A DNA stretch of 36,283 bases from an uncultured Clostridia bacterium (lineage in GTDB: Bacteria > Bacillota > Clostridia > TANB77 > CAG-508): NCBI GenBank assembly GCA_947631145.1, contig CANRKF010000016.1, positions 1-36,283 of the forward strand, written 5' to 3'. The position numbers and the translations under genes are program-made. The notes beneath the pieces were generated by a model, which was not told where the DNA came from, searched no databases, and worked only from the letters and a program-made list of their open reading frames with translations. Within the stretch, counting starts at the first letter, position 1, and the number at the start of each line of letters is the position of its first letter. Positions 1 through 10,207 of this stretch are shown here, piece by piece.

Positions 1-40
1 TCCAATTACTTATCCATTCCATTTTTATACTCAACTTCAT
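1..40 (-). CDS. spoIIIAF: Probable N-terminal start of SpoIIIAF (runs off window)
   Basis: Minus strand reads ATGAAGTTGAGTATAAAAATGGAATGGATAAGTAATTGGA = MKLSIKMEWISNW; MxWxxxW-type start and position directly after spoIIIAE fit SpoIIIAF. Only 13 codons visible. Confidence 0.45.
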   Translation of the reverse strand, partial: MKLSIKMEWISNW

Positions 41-201
41 AATATAAATTTAGGTTTTTAGTTAATGGCTTTACCTATAAACCTCCAATAACATTTTTCT
101 AGGTTGTGTCTCTACCTTTTATTACATTTTTTGGTTACTTAAAATAGTAAAATGCCTTGCTATTTTTATATAAATCTTAACTATTTAAAATATTAATATT
201 A

Positions 202-1386
202 TTACCTATACATTAGACCACTATTTGTTACATTTATTACTAAAGTAGTTCCTACAACTAGCATAACAGAAATACTACATAATATAGCAAATAACATTTT
301 AAAAGTACCTCCCATTTCTTCTAGCAGTTTTACAATTTTTTCATTTGCAATTGGCTGGCATATTGCACCTGCTAAGTAATAAAGTCCCATTAAAATTGCA
401 AGTTTTATAATTGGTGCTATACAAATTCCTATAATAATTATTACTCCAACAATTCCAACTGCATTTTTTAAAACATTGCTACAGCCAATTACAGTATCTA
501 CCGCATCTCCTAATATTTTTCCAACTACTGGTATAAAGTTTGAAACTGCAGCTTTGGCTGTTTTTGCTGTAATTCCATCTACTGTGCTACTTAACCCTCC
601 TTCTATTGATATAATTCCAACAAACAAAGTTAGTGAAACTCCTAATATCCAAACTACTGTTGAATTAAAAAATTTTGAAAGTTTGTCCACTTGTACTCTA
701 TTAGAAACTTTTGAAACTATGCTAAGTGCTGTTGAAATTAGCACAAAAGGAATTAGAATACTGGTTATAAAATTTCCTATAAATGTAATTATAAATAGAA
801 TGATTGGTTCTAATAATCCTGCTGATGCAATACTTCCAGTTGTTAACATTAAGGTAATAAGTAATGGTATTAAATTATTCATAAAACCCACTAGATTCTG
901 TATGCTATTTCTTACCATTGTAATAATATCTGCGAAATTTCCCATTATTAAAGTAACAATTAAAATATATTGAACATAATAGGTAATTTGCGAAATGCTT
1001 TTATTTTCTAATCCATCACTTATACTTTTTAATATGCTATGTATTACAATAATTATAACAATGCTTCCAAGCACAGTAATGCAGTTTATTACTTCTTTTC
1101 CTACTATTTTAAAAATGCTTTTGAATATGGCAGTATTATCTATTTTTCCAGTAATTGCTGTTGTAAAAAGTTCATTTAAATTTATATCTTCAAAGGTGTT
1201 TTCTGTATATTTTTGTGCTTCCTTAATAAATCCAGAAATATTTAAATTATCTTGTTGGGACTCTAAAATTTCTTGGTTTGATACTTCCGATTTTTCTTTT
1301 GAAGTTGTTTCAGAAGCAATACAATATGAATTTAATAACAGCATGTTGGTAATTATTAAAATTATTATTTTATATATTTTTTTCAT
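202..1386 (-). CDS. spoIIIAE: Stage III sporulation protein AE
   Basis: Hydrophobic multi-TM protein with signal peptide and SpoIIIAE-like sequence (GLSSTVDGITAKTAKAAVSNFIPVVGKILGDAVDTVIGCSNVLKNAVG); operon position. ORF opens at 1446; MKKIYK start at 1386 preferred. Confidence 0.92.
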   Translation of the reverse strand: MKKIYKIIILIITNMLLLNSYCIASETTSKEKSEVSNQEILESQQDNLNISGFIKEAQKYTENTFEDINLNELFTTAITGKIDNTAIFKSIFKIVGKEVINCITVLGSIVIIIVIHSILKSISDGLENKSISQITYYVQYILIVTLIMGNFADIITMVRNSIQNLVGFMNNLIPLLITLMLTTGSIASAGLLEPIILFIITFIGNFITSILIPFVLISTALSIVSKVSNRVQVDKLSKFFNSTVVWILGVSLTLFVGIISIEGGLSSTVDGITAKTAKAAVSNFIPVVGKILGDAVDTVIGCSNVLKNAVGIVGVIIIIGICIAPIIKLAILMGLYYLAGAICQPIANEKIVKLLEEMGGTFKMLFAILCSISVMLVVGTTLVINVTNSGLMYR

Positions 1387-1490
1387 TTGCATATATAGTA
1401 TGATTTTAAAACATACTTTTCCTCCTATACCTGTAATTATTAACATAATTCTGGGTTTAAGATGTGCTTTATTAATTAAATGTATTAAGT

Positions 1491-1877
1491 TTATGGTAAA
1501 ATTTTTATAATTGTTTCTAAAAGGCTAGCAATAATTGGTATTGACATAGATATAATTATTACTTTTCCGCCTAAATCTACTTTGTTTGCTATTGCTGTTT
1601 CTCCTGTATCTTTACATATACTAACTGCAAATTCTGTTAAAAAAGCTATTCCTGTGATTTTTATTAGTAATATTAAAAACTCATTATTTATTGCCGTTTT
1701 ATTAGATAAATTGGTTAAAAGCTCAATTATTGCTCCCATTTTATCTAAAATTAACATAATAATAAGTACACCTGCCATTAAAGATACATACAAGGCAAAT
1801 TCAGGTTTATATTGTTTTATAATAACAATAATAATTAATGCAATTAGACCTATTCCAACTATTTTTATAACATCCAT
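1491..1877 (-). CDS. spoIIIAD: Stage III sporulation protein AD
   Basis: 128 aa, multi-TM, SpoIIIAD-like (KITGIAFLTEFAVSICKDTGETAIANKVDLGGKVIIISMSIPIIASLLETI); operon position. Confidence 0.93.
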   Translation of the reverse strand: MDVIKIVGIGLIALIIIVIIKQYKPEFALYVSLMAGVLIIMLILDKMGAIIELLTNLSNKTAINNEFLILLIKITGIAFLTEFAVSICKDTGETAIANKVDLGGKVIIISMSIPIIASLLETIIKILP

Positions 1878-1921
1878 ACTTTTTCCTCTTTCGCATTACT
1901 ATTTATAATTTTTATATTGTA

Positions 1922-2185
1922 ATTATGTAAATCTTTAGCAATGTTAGCTTTTTTCAAACTAAATAATTATTTTCATTTTAAATATTATGTAAATTGTTAG
2001 TAATATTAGCTTTTTTCAAATTAAATAATTATTTTTATTTTAAATATTATGTAATTTGTTAGTAGTATTAGCTTTTTTTCAAACTAAATCATTATTTATT
2101 CTTTTATTATTATGTAAATATTCTAAATATTAGCTTTCATTCTTGCTAATTATTTAATATACATGTTTCTAATTATGTAAATTGC
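1922..2185. repeat. 62-63 bp tandem repeat, about 4 copies plus a partial fifth
   Basis: ATTATGT anchors at 1922, 1984, 2046, 2109, 2172; unit ~ATTATGTAAATTGTTAGTAATATTAGCTTTTTTCAAACTAAATAATTATTTTTATTTTAAAT. Confidence 0.9.
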
Positions 2186-2380
2186 TTATAAACCAAACAT
2201 AGTTCTTACGTTAGTAAATAATGCGCTAATTTCTTTAATAACCAAAGTTAATACAATAATTAAACCTGCTAAAGTAGTCATCATTGCTTGATCTTCTCTT
2301 CCTGCTCTTACCAAAACTTGATACAATACTGCAACTAGAATTCCTATTGCTGCTATTTTAAATAATAAACTAATATCCAT
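2186..2380 (-). CDS. spoIIIAC: Stage III sporulation protein AC
   Basis: 64 aa, typical SpoIIIAC size and sequence (LFKIAAIGILVAVLYQVLVRAGREDQAMMTTLAGLIIVL). Confidence 0.95.
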   Translation of the reverse strand: MDISLLFKIAAIGILVAVLYQVLVRAGREDQAMMTTLAGLIIVLTLVIKEISALFTNVRTMFGL

Positions 2381-2514
2381 TTTTTAGAGTGTTTCTCATT
2401 AAAATATAAACATTATTAGATCATACATACAAAAAATGTAATAAATAAAGCTCAAAAATCATTATACTTTTGATTAAATAATGATTATTCAAAAAACACC
2501 CTTAATCCCCCTTT

Positions 2515-3024
2515 CTATATTAAAATAATTGCAATTGTAAGACCTGTTACAATTCCTAAAGTTCTATACATTTTTTCATTTTTTCTTCTTTCCTCATTTG
2601 CATTTTCTAGTTGCGTGGTAAGAAATTGATTTACTACTTCTATTTGACTAATTTGCCCTTCTATATCTGTTTGTCCCAATAATTTACTTAAATTTTTTAA
2701 AACTATAATATCTTCTTTAGATAAATTATGTTTTACTTCTTCTAAAGCTTTTTCCCATGCTTCCCCTGCAGAAGTTTCCTTCATTATAGTGGCAGATAAT
2801 GAGAATATGTTTCCTATATTTCCACCTATTTTATTTGCTATTTCCATAAACAAACTAGGTATTGGCTCATACGTATATTTTATTTTTGTAGCAAACATAT
2901 TTAAGGCGGTTTTCATTTGTTTTATTTCTTTTTCGCGATTTGCATATTTTTTTGAAAACAAAATTCCTAAATAACTACTTGATGTTATAATTAAAATTAA
3001 TAAAAATATTTTAAATACTAACAT
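2515..3024 (-). CDS. spoIIIAB: Stage III sporulation protein AB
   Basis: 169 aa, N-terminal TM and SpoIIIAB-like sequence (LGQTDIEGQISQIEVVNQFL); operon position. Confidence 0.92.
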   Translation of the reverse strand: MLVFKIFLLILIITSSSYLGILFSKKYANREKEIKQMKTALNMFATKIKYTYEPIPSLFMEIANKIGGNIGNIFSLSATIMKETSAGEAWEKALEEVKHNLSKEDIIVLKNLSKLLGQTDIEGQISQIEVVNQFLTTQLENANEERRKNEKMYRTLGIVTGLTIAIILI

Positions 3025-3037
3025 TTGCTTTTTCTCC

Positions 3038-3115
3038 TTTGTATTTAATGATTTTTAGTTAATTTACTTTTTACATTTGTATTTAATTACTTTTTTAACT
3101 TTGTATTTAACTAAT
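3038..3115. repeat. Degenerate intergenic repeat of TTTGTATTTAA motif
   Basis: TTTGTATTTAA at 3038, 3076 and 3100 in spoIIIAB-spoIIIAA spacer. Confidence 0.5.
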
Positions 3116-3187
3116 TTTATTTTTTGCTCCTAAATAACTATTTTTTATGTCTAAATATTTTTGTAAGATTTATATTTTATTTTTTTA

Positions 3188-4084
3188 TTATATTGCTTGA
3201 GTTACTTCATTTTCATATATTAAATGAACTTTTCTATTAAAATCTAATAATAAAATTTTTTCTATTTCATTATTTAATATTAGCTCATTTAAAATTGGAT
3301 TTTGCTTTATATCTTCTAAAGAGTTACTATGTGCTGTAAAAATTCCTTTTACTCCAGAAGTAATTGCATATTCAATGGCTTTTATGTCTTCTTTACTACC
3401 TATTTCATCTGCTACTATAACTTGTGGTGCCATAGAACGTATAAGCATTTTCATTCCAATAGCTTTTGGAATATTATCTATTATATCTGTTCGTATGCCT
3501 AAATCGTTTTGTGGTACTCCTTTATCTATTGCAGCTATTTCACCTCTTTCGTCTACTACTCCAACAGTTTTTCCCTTAAAATTCATTTCTGGAATGCCAA
3601 TACTAATTCTTCTAATTATGTCTCTAAGTAAAGTTGTTTTTCCGCATCCCGGTGGAGATATAATTAATGTATTATATATTTGATTATGATATGAATTTAT
3701 AATAAATGGAATTGCAGTATTACTACAATTTAGAATTTGTCTTGCTACACGAAAATTAAGACTATTTATGTAATTTAAATTTACTACTTTTCCATCTTTT
3801 ATAACTGCATTTCCTGTAATACCTACTCTATGTCCACCTTTTAAAGTTATAAAACCATCGCAAATTTGATTTTGGTAGCTATAAATTGAGTTATCACATA
3901 TTTTTTGCAAAATTTGTAAAATATTTTCTACAGTTATTGGATAATTTATTATTTCTTCTTTTGCTTTGCTTTTTAAAATTACTGGTTTATTTGCTCTTAT
4001 TCTAATTTCTTCTACTTGTTCTAAGTTACTTTTTTTTATTTTATTTTTTAATAATTCTGGAAAGTATTTTAATACTTCTTCCAT
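3188..4084 (-). CDS. spoIIIAA: Stage III sporulation protein AA (ATPase)
   Basis: Walker A PPGCGKTTLLRD, DERGEIA motif, first gene of spoIIIA operon. Confidence 0.95.
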   Translation of the reverse strand: MEEVLKYFPELLKNKIKKSNLEQVEEIRIRANKPVILKSKAKEEIINYPITVENILQILQKICDNSIYSYQNQICDGFITLKGGHRVGITGNAVIKDGKVVNLNYINSLNFRVARQILNCSNTAIPFIINSYHNQIYNTLIISPPGCGKTTLLRDIIRRISIGIPEMNFKGKTVGVVDERGEIAAIDKGVPQNDLGIRTDIIDNIPKAIGMKMLIRSMAPQVIVADEIGSKEDIKAIEYAITSGVKGIFTAHSNSLEDIKQNPILNELILNNEIEKILLLDFNRKVHLIYENEVTQAI

Positions 4085-4175
4085 AAGCTTGTACCTCTTT
4101 TGAATTTTCTTAATTTAAGCTGTTACTAAGTGTAATTCCTAAAAAATGAGTGGGTTTTACCTAAATAAGGACCTC

Positions 4176-4206
4176 ACCCACCCACAATCAAAGATTGTGG
4201 GTGGGT
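4176..4206. repeat. GC-rich perfect hairpin (14 bp stem, AAA loop)
   Basis: acccacccacaatc-aaa-gattgtgggtgggt. Confidence 0.85.
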
Positions 4207-4232
4207 ACCCGAGAACCTTGTTGTTTCACAAT

Positions 4233-4277
4233 AAAAAAACATAGTCATATATATTAATATATATGCTATGTTTTTTT
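4233..4277 (-). terminator. Rho-independent (bidirectional-looking) terminator after yebC
   Basis: aaaaaaacatag t catatatattaatatatatg ctatgttttttt, long inverted repeat with A/T runs just 3' of yebC. Confidence 0.85.
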
Positions 4278-4302
4278 ATTTTAGAACTATTTAATTTAAA
4301 TA

Positions 4303-5028
4303 TTATTCTTCCCAGTTATGATATACATTCATTACATCATCTAAATCTTCTAACATGTCTATTAATCTTTGCATTTTTTCTCCATCTTCTTCACTTAAAC
4401 TAATATAAGTAGATGGTACTAATTGTACTTCTGCTTCTAGGAATTCTAAGCCTTGTGCTTCTAAGGCTTCTCTAACTTTTGAAAAATCCTCAGGTGCAGT
4501 TGTAATTTCGTAGCATTCATCAGTTGCTTCAAAATCTTCTGCTCCATTATCTAGAGCTAACATCATCATGTCATCTTCTGATAGATTAGTTGTTGTTTTG
4601 TCTATTACTATAACACCTTTTTTATTAAATAAATATGATACGCACCCTGTTGTACCTAAGTTTCCTCCTGCTTTATCAAAAGCATGGCGTACATCTGCAG
4701 CTGTTCTGTTTTTGTTATCTGTACTTGCTTCTACAATAACTGCTACACCATTTCTTCCGTATCCTTCATATGTAATTTCTTCATAATTTTCAGTATTTCC
4801 TGCTCCAGAAGCTTTTTTAATTGCATTATTTATTGTATCGTTTGGCATGTTGTTTGCTTTACATTTTGCTATAACGTCTTTTAGTTTGGAGTTTCCTGCC
4901 GGGTCAGGACCACCTTGTTTTACTGCTAATAATAATTCTCTTCCTAATTTTGTAAATATTTTTCCTCTAGCTGCATCTGCTTTTCCTTTTTTGGCTTGAA
5001 TATTATGCCATTTTGAATGTCCTGACAT
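4303..5028 (-). CDS. yebC: YebC/PmpR family DNA-binding protein
   Basis: [32 protein letters not shown] signature of the family. Confidence 0.97.
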   Translation of the reverse strand: MSGHSKWHNIQAKKGKADAARGKIFTKLGRELLLAVKQGGPDPAGNSKLKDVIAKCKANNMPNDTINNAIKKASGAGNTENYEEITYEGYGRNGVAVIVEASTDNKNRTAADVRHAFDKAGGNLGTTGCVSYLFNKKGVIVIDKTTTNLSEDDMMMLALDNGAEDFEATDECYEITTAPEDFSKVREALEAQGLEFLEAEVQLVPSTYISLSEEDGEKMQRLIDMLEDLDDVMNVYHNWEE

Positions 5029-5278
5029 TTTTATTTCCTCCTTTATTTTTTCTAGTATTTAAGCTACTTTCTAGCTTTTTATATTGTAGCATATCTTTTT
5101 GATCTTGCGCAAGTATTTTTTTCAAATTTTACTGGTTTCTTAAAAAAGAATTGCATTTAACTTTTCACTTTACGGTTTCTTAAAAAATATATATTTATTC
5201 AAATTTTATTTATGTATACTTTTTTATTATATATTTAAAGTTGTTTAATCATTTCTATACTTATAGGCGTATGCCATA

Positions 5279-6480
5279 TTATATAAAAGCTTCTTGCTCT
5301 AGTTTACACTTATTTTTTAGCATTTCATCAATCACTTCATAAAAAATTTCGTATTGACTTTCTTGTTTTAATTGATTTAATTTTTCTATATAACTTTGAT
5401 TCATTGTTTTCCAATAACTCTTTTTACTGTAAAGTGCTTGTACATCCATTTTATATGGAAGTAATTCTGGAATAATTTTTCTTAATCTAACAAATATTTT
5501 AAAACCACCTATATCAATATCACTCCAATGATAGAATTTTATGTTACTTGCGCTTTCATATATTTTACTAAAAAATTCTCCTTTAATAGGACTATACATT
5601 CCACCATGATAAATAACAAATTCATCTTCTGCTTTTTTATTTTGAATATAATCTATGTAATTTGCTTTATTTTCAATAAATATTATTTTATTGGCATTTT
5701 TAATCTTTAAATTTTTCATGTCTCTTACATTGTAACTATTCACATAACTTCCTAAAGTTTCTTTTTTATATTCAATAATTTCATTTTTTATACTGATTTC
5801 TAAGTTTCCACAAAACTCTATTATTTCAGGATATTTGGTTATTCCGTACTTGTAATAAAATGTCATCATTTGTATATTCTTCTTGATTATATCCTTTTAA
5901 CAAGTATGCTTTTATTATTCTAACTATAATGTGTTCTATATTTTTTTCAAAATATTTAGAATCTCCAAAGCATTTTATACTTAATACTCTTTTTAAATTT
6001 TCTTTAGATTTATCTATTACTTGTAAAACTTTTAATATATCTTTAGCAAACTTTGCTGGAAATAAATTACTAGGCTTATGTTTTATTTCTAAATATTTAA
6101 TCATGTCATTTCTATAAGTTTCTAGCCAGCTTTGCTCAAAAGTTATATTTTCTAATAATTCTGTTAATTCATTATTTGTTTTTAAAATTCCAATTCTTCC
6201 AACTTCTAAATATGCATTTTCAACATTTTCTTTATTTAACCATATTTTATCTAGTATATTACCGTTTTTCGTGTGGTTTCCACGAATACAATATTAATTT
6301 TTTTCTTTCTAAATCAAACACTGTATCATGAAAAATTTTTTTGGTTTCATAGTCTTCTATGTTATATTCTTTCATTTTTTCTAATTTTAAAATTATTTTC
6401 TTGTTTGAATTCGAGACTAATGATTTACTTAATTCATATTTATTTAAAAGTTGGTTTAAAATTATATTTTTATAATCCAT
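5279..6480 (-). CDS. jetD: Wadjet system nuclease subunit JetD (399 aa after two +1 shifts at CGG)
   Basis: ORFs 6259-6480, 5826-6104 (extends upstream to 6264 in frame) and 5279-5869 join into one open frame if the C of in-frame CGG at 6264-6262 and 5846-5844 is skipped. (1202-2)/3 = 400 codons including stop. C-terminal Toprim-like IYHGGM...FYHWSDIDIGGFKIFVRL and position after jetC support JetD. Confidence 0.85.
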
Positions 6481-6611
6481 ATTTTCTCCAATTTTTATTC
6501 TTTTCTTATGATTTTTGTATTCAATAATTTTTTAGTTTGCTTAATTAATTAAAAACTTTGATGTTCTATTATTTTTTATTTTTAATTTCTTAAGCTTAAT
6601 ATTAAACTTTT

Positions 6612-9600
6612 TTACCATTCTTCTTTGTTAGTATATTTTTTTACTACAATAGCATGTTCTTCTGGATTTATTACTAATAATGTAGAATCTACTAAACTTT
6701 GTATATCTTGTAGTTTATCAGGTGGTGCTGCAAAAATTGCTTGAAAGCCAATCTTTTTTAATATTTTTATACTTTCTTCTATTCTTTCACTATCCATTTT
6801 GCTAAATGCTTCATCAAATACAATTAGTCTAATGGTATTTTCATTATTTTTTATTCTATAAACTTGTGCAAATGATGCAAGTACAGAAATATAAAATGGT
6901 GTTTGAGTTTCCCCTCCTGATTTTTTTAGCAGAGTTTTTGATAGTCTTTGTTCGTTTCCTGTACTATCTTTTACAATTAAATCAAAATTTAAATATGTTC
7001 TATAATCTGTATATTCTTTTATATTTTTTTCATATTCATCTAAAGTTAAATTATTTACATCTGTTGTTGTTATTTTGTTGAATAATTCTTTTATTTCTTC
7101 AGAATATTTTTGATTAAATTGTTCTTGTCCAATTTCCCAATCTCCTAATAGCATTTCATCTGTTATCATATTGTAAAACCTTTTATATTCTTGTTTTGGT
7201 GACACTTTAAAACTATAACTATCGCTTCCAAATTTATGTTCACCTAATGCATTATTTAACTCTTTTATTTGAGATTTTACTTCATCTATATTAGATTTTA
7301 GCTTGTCCAAAAATTCTATTCTAAATTGCTCATATGCTTTTTTTCTTGAATCTTCTATTTTATCTGTATATTTTGGTAATTCTATTTCTTCAAGTTGTTT
7401 TAATTCTTGTTCAAATTCTTTATTGCTATCGTCATGTATATTATATGATAGTTGATATTTTGTGTTATAGGAACTTTTTTTATCTTCTAACTGTGTTTTT
7501 ATTTCTTCCCTTTTTATGATACTTGATTTTAAATTACGTGTAAATATTTCTTGTATTCTTTCTGCTGTTTTTCTTAAAGCTTCTTTTCCATATTTTTCTT
7601 CGCCAATGCTTTCTTCCCATTCTTTGGTATAATTTTCTTCTATTTGAATGCATTTTTCATTTAATTTTTGTTCTATTTCTGGTGTTTTTTCATTTTCATT
7701 TGCTTCAATTTCTTTTCTTAATCCTTCCATTTTTCTTGTATTTTCAAGTATTAAGTCCTCTTTTTCTTTTTTTATTTTATTTTTTTCATCTATTTTAGCA
7801 GATATATTGTTTAACCATAATAAATCCATTCCATCTAATTCTTTTTGAATTTCATCTTTTGAGTTTATATAATCTGCTTTTTTATTTGATTCTTGCAAAT
7901 GATTATAAAAGTTTAATATGTTATTTTCATTAAAGATTGGCATTTCTTTTATATCTTTCATTGTTTTTATAACAACTTCTTCATTTGACATTTTTTGTTC
8001 TAAAGAAATTAATTCTTGCTCTTTTATTTGTTTTTGCTTTTCTAATGCGCTTTTACCAATAGTAGGATACATATAAAATTTTGGATTAATTTTTCTTAAT
8101 ACATATCCTTGATACAACATACAATCTGGTGTTATGGCAATTTTATTATTTCTTAATTCTTCTATAGTTTCACATTTTATAACTCTTCCTAATAAATAAT
8201 TAATATAGGTTTTAGCTAAATTGTTTTGTGTAATAATTTCTTCTGCTAAGCTATTTGGTAAAACTTGATTATTTTCTTTTTGAATTTTTTCAATATCTAC
8301 AAGTCCAAAAGAATGAATTTTGTTATTATTTTTAGCAAGATTTCTATATATTTTAGATGCTTCTTCAAAATATTCTGGCTCTATAATAAGGTATTTCTTT
8401 TGAGTATTTAAATAACCTTCTATTGCATTTTGCCATTTAAAGTCTTTTATTTCTAATAAGTCCGCCAAAATAAAAATGTTTATATCTTTTCCAATTTTTT
8501 CTTTTAATTTTTCTTCTAGTTCTAATTTAAAATTAATTAATTCTGGCTCATATGGATTAATTCCTTCTTTTAATTTGCTAATATCACTTTCTAGAATTTT
8601 TTTAGTATAAATGTCTTCTTCTTGTTCTTGTTTTGTTTTAAAAAATACTGCATTTCCTAAGTTAATTAAGTTATCTATTTTTTGTTTTAATTCTTTTAAA
8701 GTTTCTATTTCTAAATTATGAAAATTATTCTCATTTATAGTTTCTATATATTTTATAAGGTCTTTAATAGTATTTAAACTTTGAAGTTCATCTGCTACAA
8801 TTTTATTTTTAATTTGTTCTAACTTTAATATATTGGCATTCCATCTTAGATTGTTATTTCTTAAATAATTAATATCTTCTTTTTCAATTTTTTCTATAGT
8901 TTGTATTTTACTATTTAAATCTTGTATTTTTTGAGTTAATTCTTTTCTTTTTGCTTCTATATCAGATTTTGCCTTAATTTCTGTTAATTCTGTAAGTTCT
9001 TCTTCTAGTTTATTTTTTTCTATTGTTAATAGGCTTGTTGCTTTTTCTATTTCATTTTTTTGTATTTTTTTACTTTCCGCTTCTGATTTTAATTTTTCTT
9101 GTTCATTTAATAAAATTTGTTTTTCCGCCCTCAAAATTAAATATTGCTCTTCTTTTTGTTTTGAAATTTGCTCTATATAGCTATTATAAACTTTTTGTAT
9201 TTCTTCTAATTCGCCAGCTCTAACTTTCATAATTTCTACTTGCTTTGATAAATTGTTATACTGCCTTATATTTTCTTGCATTGAAACAATATCTATTTTA
9301 TTTTTTACATCGCATACGTATTCTACAATAAATTTTTCTATATCATCAATAGGTGTAAACGTTACAGCTTTTTTGAATAGATTGAAGAATTTTTGATTTA
9401 AACCTCCAAGTTTTCCTCTAGCAGAATCTTGATATTGTTTATTGCTTGCATATACTTCGAAATTTTTAACTCCATATTCTCTTTGCATAAAGCTTTTTAA
9501 ATCTTTATATGAAAATGGTATGTTGTTATCTTGCACAAATTCATTATCTGGAATTTTGCCATTTATAAAGAAAAAGTGATTTTCTATTTCACTATCTTTA

Positions 9601-9953
9601 TATACATCAAAAATAACTCCAAGACAAAAGTTTTTTCTTGTTACATTATCAAAAAACTCGCACACAATATAGGTTGAAAATCTATCATCTCTTAAATATT
9701 TATATCCTGTGCTTCCGTCATCTCCTATTTCTCCTTTTAAGTAACCTTCTAAGCTTCTTCCTGCTTTATCATTCGCTGCTTTATTAAAAAATGTGCCTCT
9801 AGTATCTCCTAATATTAGTAATTGCAGTGCGTCTAAAATTGTTGATTTTCCAGAAGCATTTTTTCCTGTTAAAAAATTTATATTTCCGAATTCAATCATT
9901 TGTTTATTAACATAATGCCAATTTATTAGTAGCATTCTTTTTAATAACTTCAT
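6612..9953 (-). CDS. jetC: Wadjet system SMC/MukB-like ATPase JetC
   Basis: GKNASGKSTILDALQLLILGD Walker A, long coiled coil, KSGGETQTPFYISVLASFAQ signature and Walker B IRLIVFDEAFSKMD. Confidence 0.93.
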   Translation of the reverse strand: MKLLKRMLLINWHYVNKQMIEFGNINFLTGKNASGKSTILDALQLLILGDTRGTFFNKAANDKAGRSLEGYLKGEIGDDGSTGYKYLRDDRFSTYIVCEFFDNVTRKNFCLGVIFDVYKDSEIENHFFFINGKIPDNEFVQDNNIPFSYKDLKSFMQREYGVKNFEVYASNKQYQDSARGKLGGLNQKFFNLFKKAVTFTPIDDIEKFIVEYVCDVKNKIDIVSMQENIRQYNNLSKQVEIMKVRAGELEEIQKVYNSYIEQISKQKEEQYLILRAEKQILLNEQEKLKSEAESKKIQKNEIEKATSLLTIEKNKLEEELTELTEIKAKSDIEAKRKELTQKIQDLNSKIQTIEKIEKEDINYLRNNNLRWNANILKLEQIKNKIVADELQSLNTIKDLIKYIETINENNFHNLEIETLKELKQKIDNLINLGNAVFFKTKQEQEEDIYTKKILESDISKLKEGINPYEPELINFKLELEEKLKEKIGKDINIFILADLLEIKDFKWQNAIEGYLNTQKKYLIIEPEYFEEASKIYRNLAKNNNKIHSFGLVDIEKIQKENNQVLPNSLAEEIITQNNLAKTYINYLLGRVIKCETIEELRNNKIAITPDCMLYQGYVLRKINPKFYMYPTIGKSALEKQKQIKEQELISLEQKMSNEEVVIKTMKDIKEMPIFNENNILNFYNHLQESNKKADYINSKDEIQKELDGMDLLWLNNISAKIDEKNKIKKEKEDLILENTRKMEGLRKEIEANENEKTPEIEQKLNEKCIQIEENYTKEWEESIGEEKYGKEALRKTAERIQEIFTRNLKSSIIKREEIKTQLEDKKSSYNTKYQLSYNIHDDSNKEFEQELKQLEEIELPKYTDKIEDSRKKAYEQFRIEFLDKLKSNIDEVKSQIKELNNALGEHKFGSDSYSFKVSPKQEYKRFYNMITDEMLLGDWEIGQEQFNQKYSEEIKELFNKITTTDVNNLTLDEYEKNIKEYTDYRTYLNFDLIVKDSTGNEQRLSKTLLKKSGGETQTPFYISVLASFAQVYRIKNNENTIRLIVFDEAFSKMDSERIEESIKILKKIGFQAIFAAPPDKLQDIQSLVDSTLLVINPEEHAIVVKKYTNKEEW

Positions 9954-10003
9954 TATTTCTATCGCCTTTCTTTATTTTTTATTATTTTTACTTCTATTTG
10001 TCT

Positions 10004-10118
10004 TTTATTTGTAACTTAATTGCTATTATTTTGCTTTTCTTATTTGTGTTTTATTGCTTTTTTATTTGTGTCTTAATTGCGATTATTTTGCTTTTCTTAT
10101 TTATTGGTGTTTTAACTA
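10004..10118. repeat. 57 bp imperfect tandem duplication upstream of jetC
   Basis: TTTATTTGT.ACTTAATTGC.ATTATTTTGCTTTTCTTATTT at 10004 and 10061. Confidence 0.75.
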
Positions 10119-10207
10119 CTATTTTTTTGATTTGTTATTTTACTTTAAGCTTCTTTTGTTTCTATGCTTATTTTTTAGCTAAATATTAATTTTTAAATTT
10201 TTGTACA

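Noticed and set aside
476-1510. Plus-strand ORFs antisense to spoIIIA and other genes in the track
   Set aside because: Low-complexity mirror ORFs opposite well-supported genes in AT-rich sequence; no domains or SD support.
1922-2185. CRISPR array
   Set aside because: Whole 62-bp units repeat in tandem with no unique spacers; no cas genes.
5279-6480. jetD, PAP2, M23 and FGE-like genes as ordinary pseudogenes
   Set aside because: All lesions are the same sense-strand C before GGN in the same codon phase, with preserved motifs downstream and no nonsense or deletion lesions; random decay is a poor fit, though read-level confirmation is needed.
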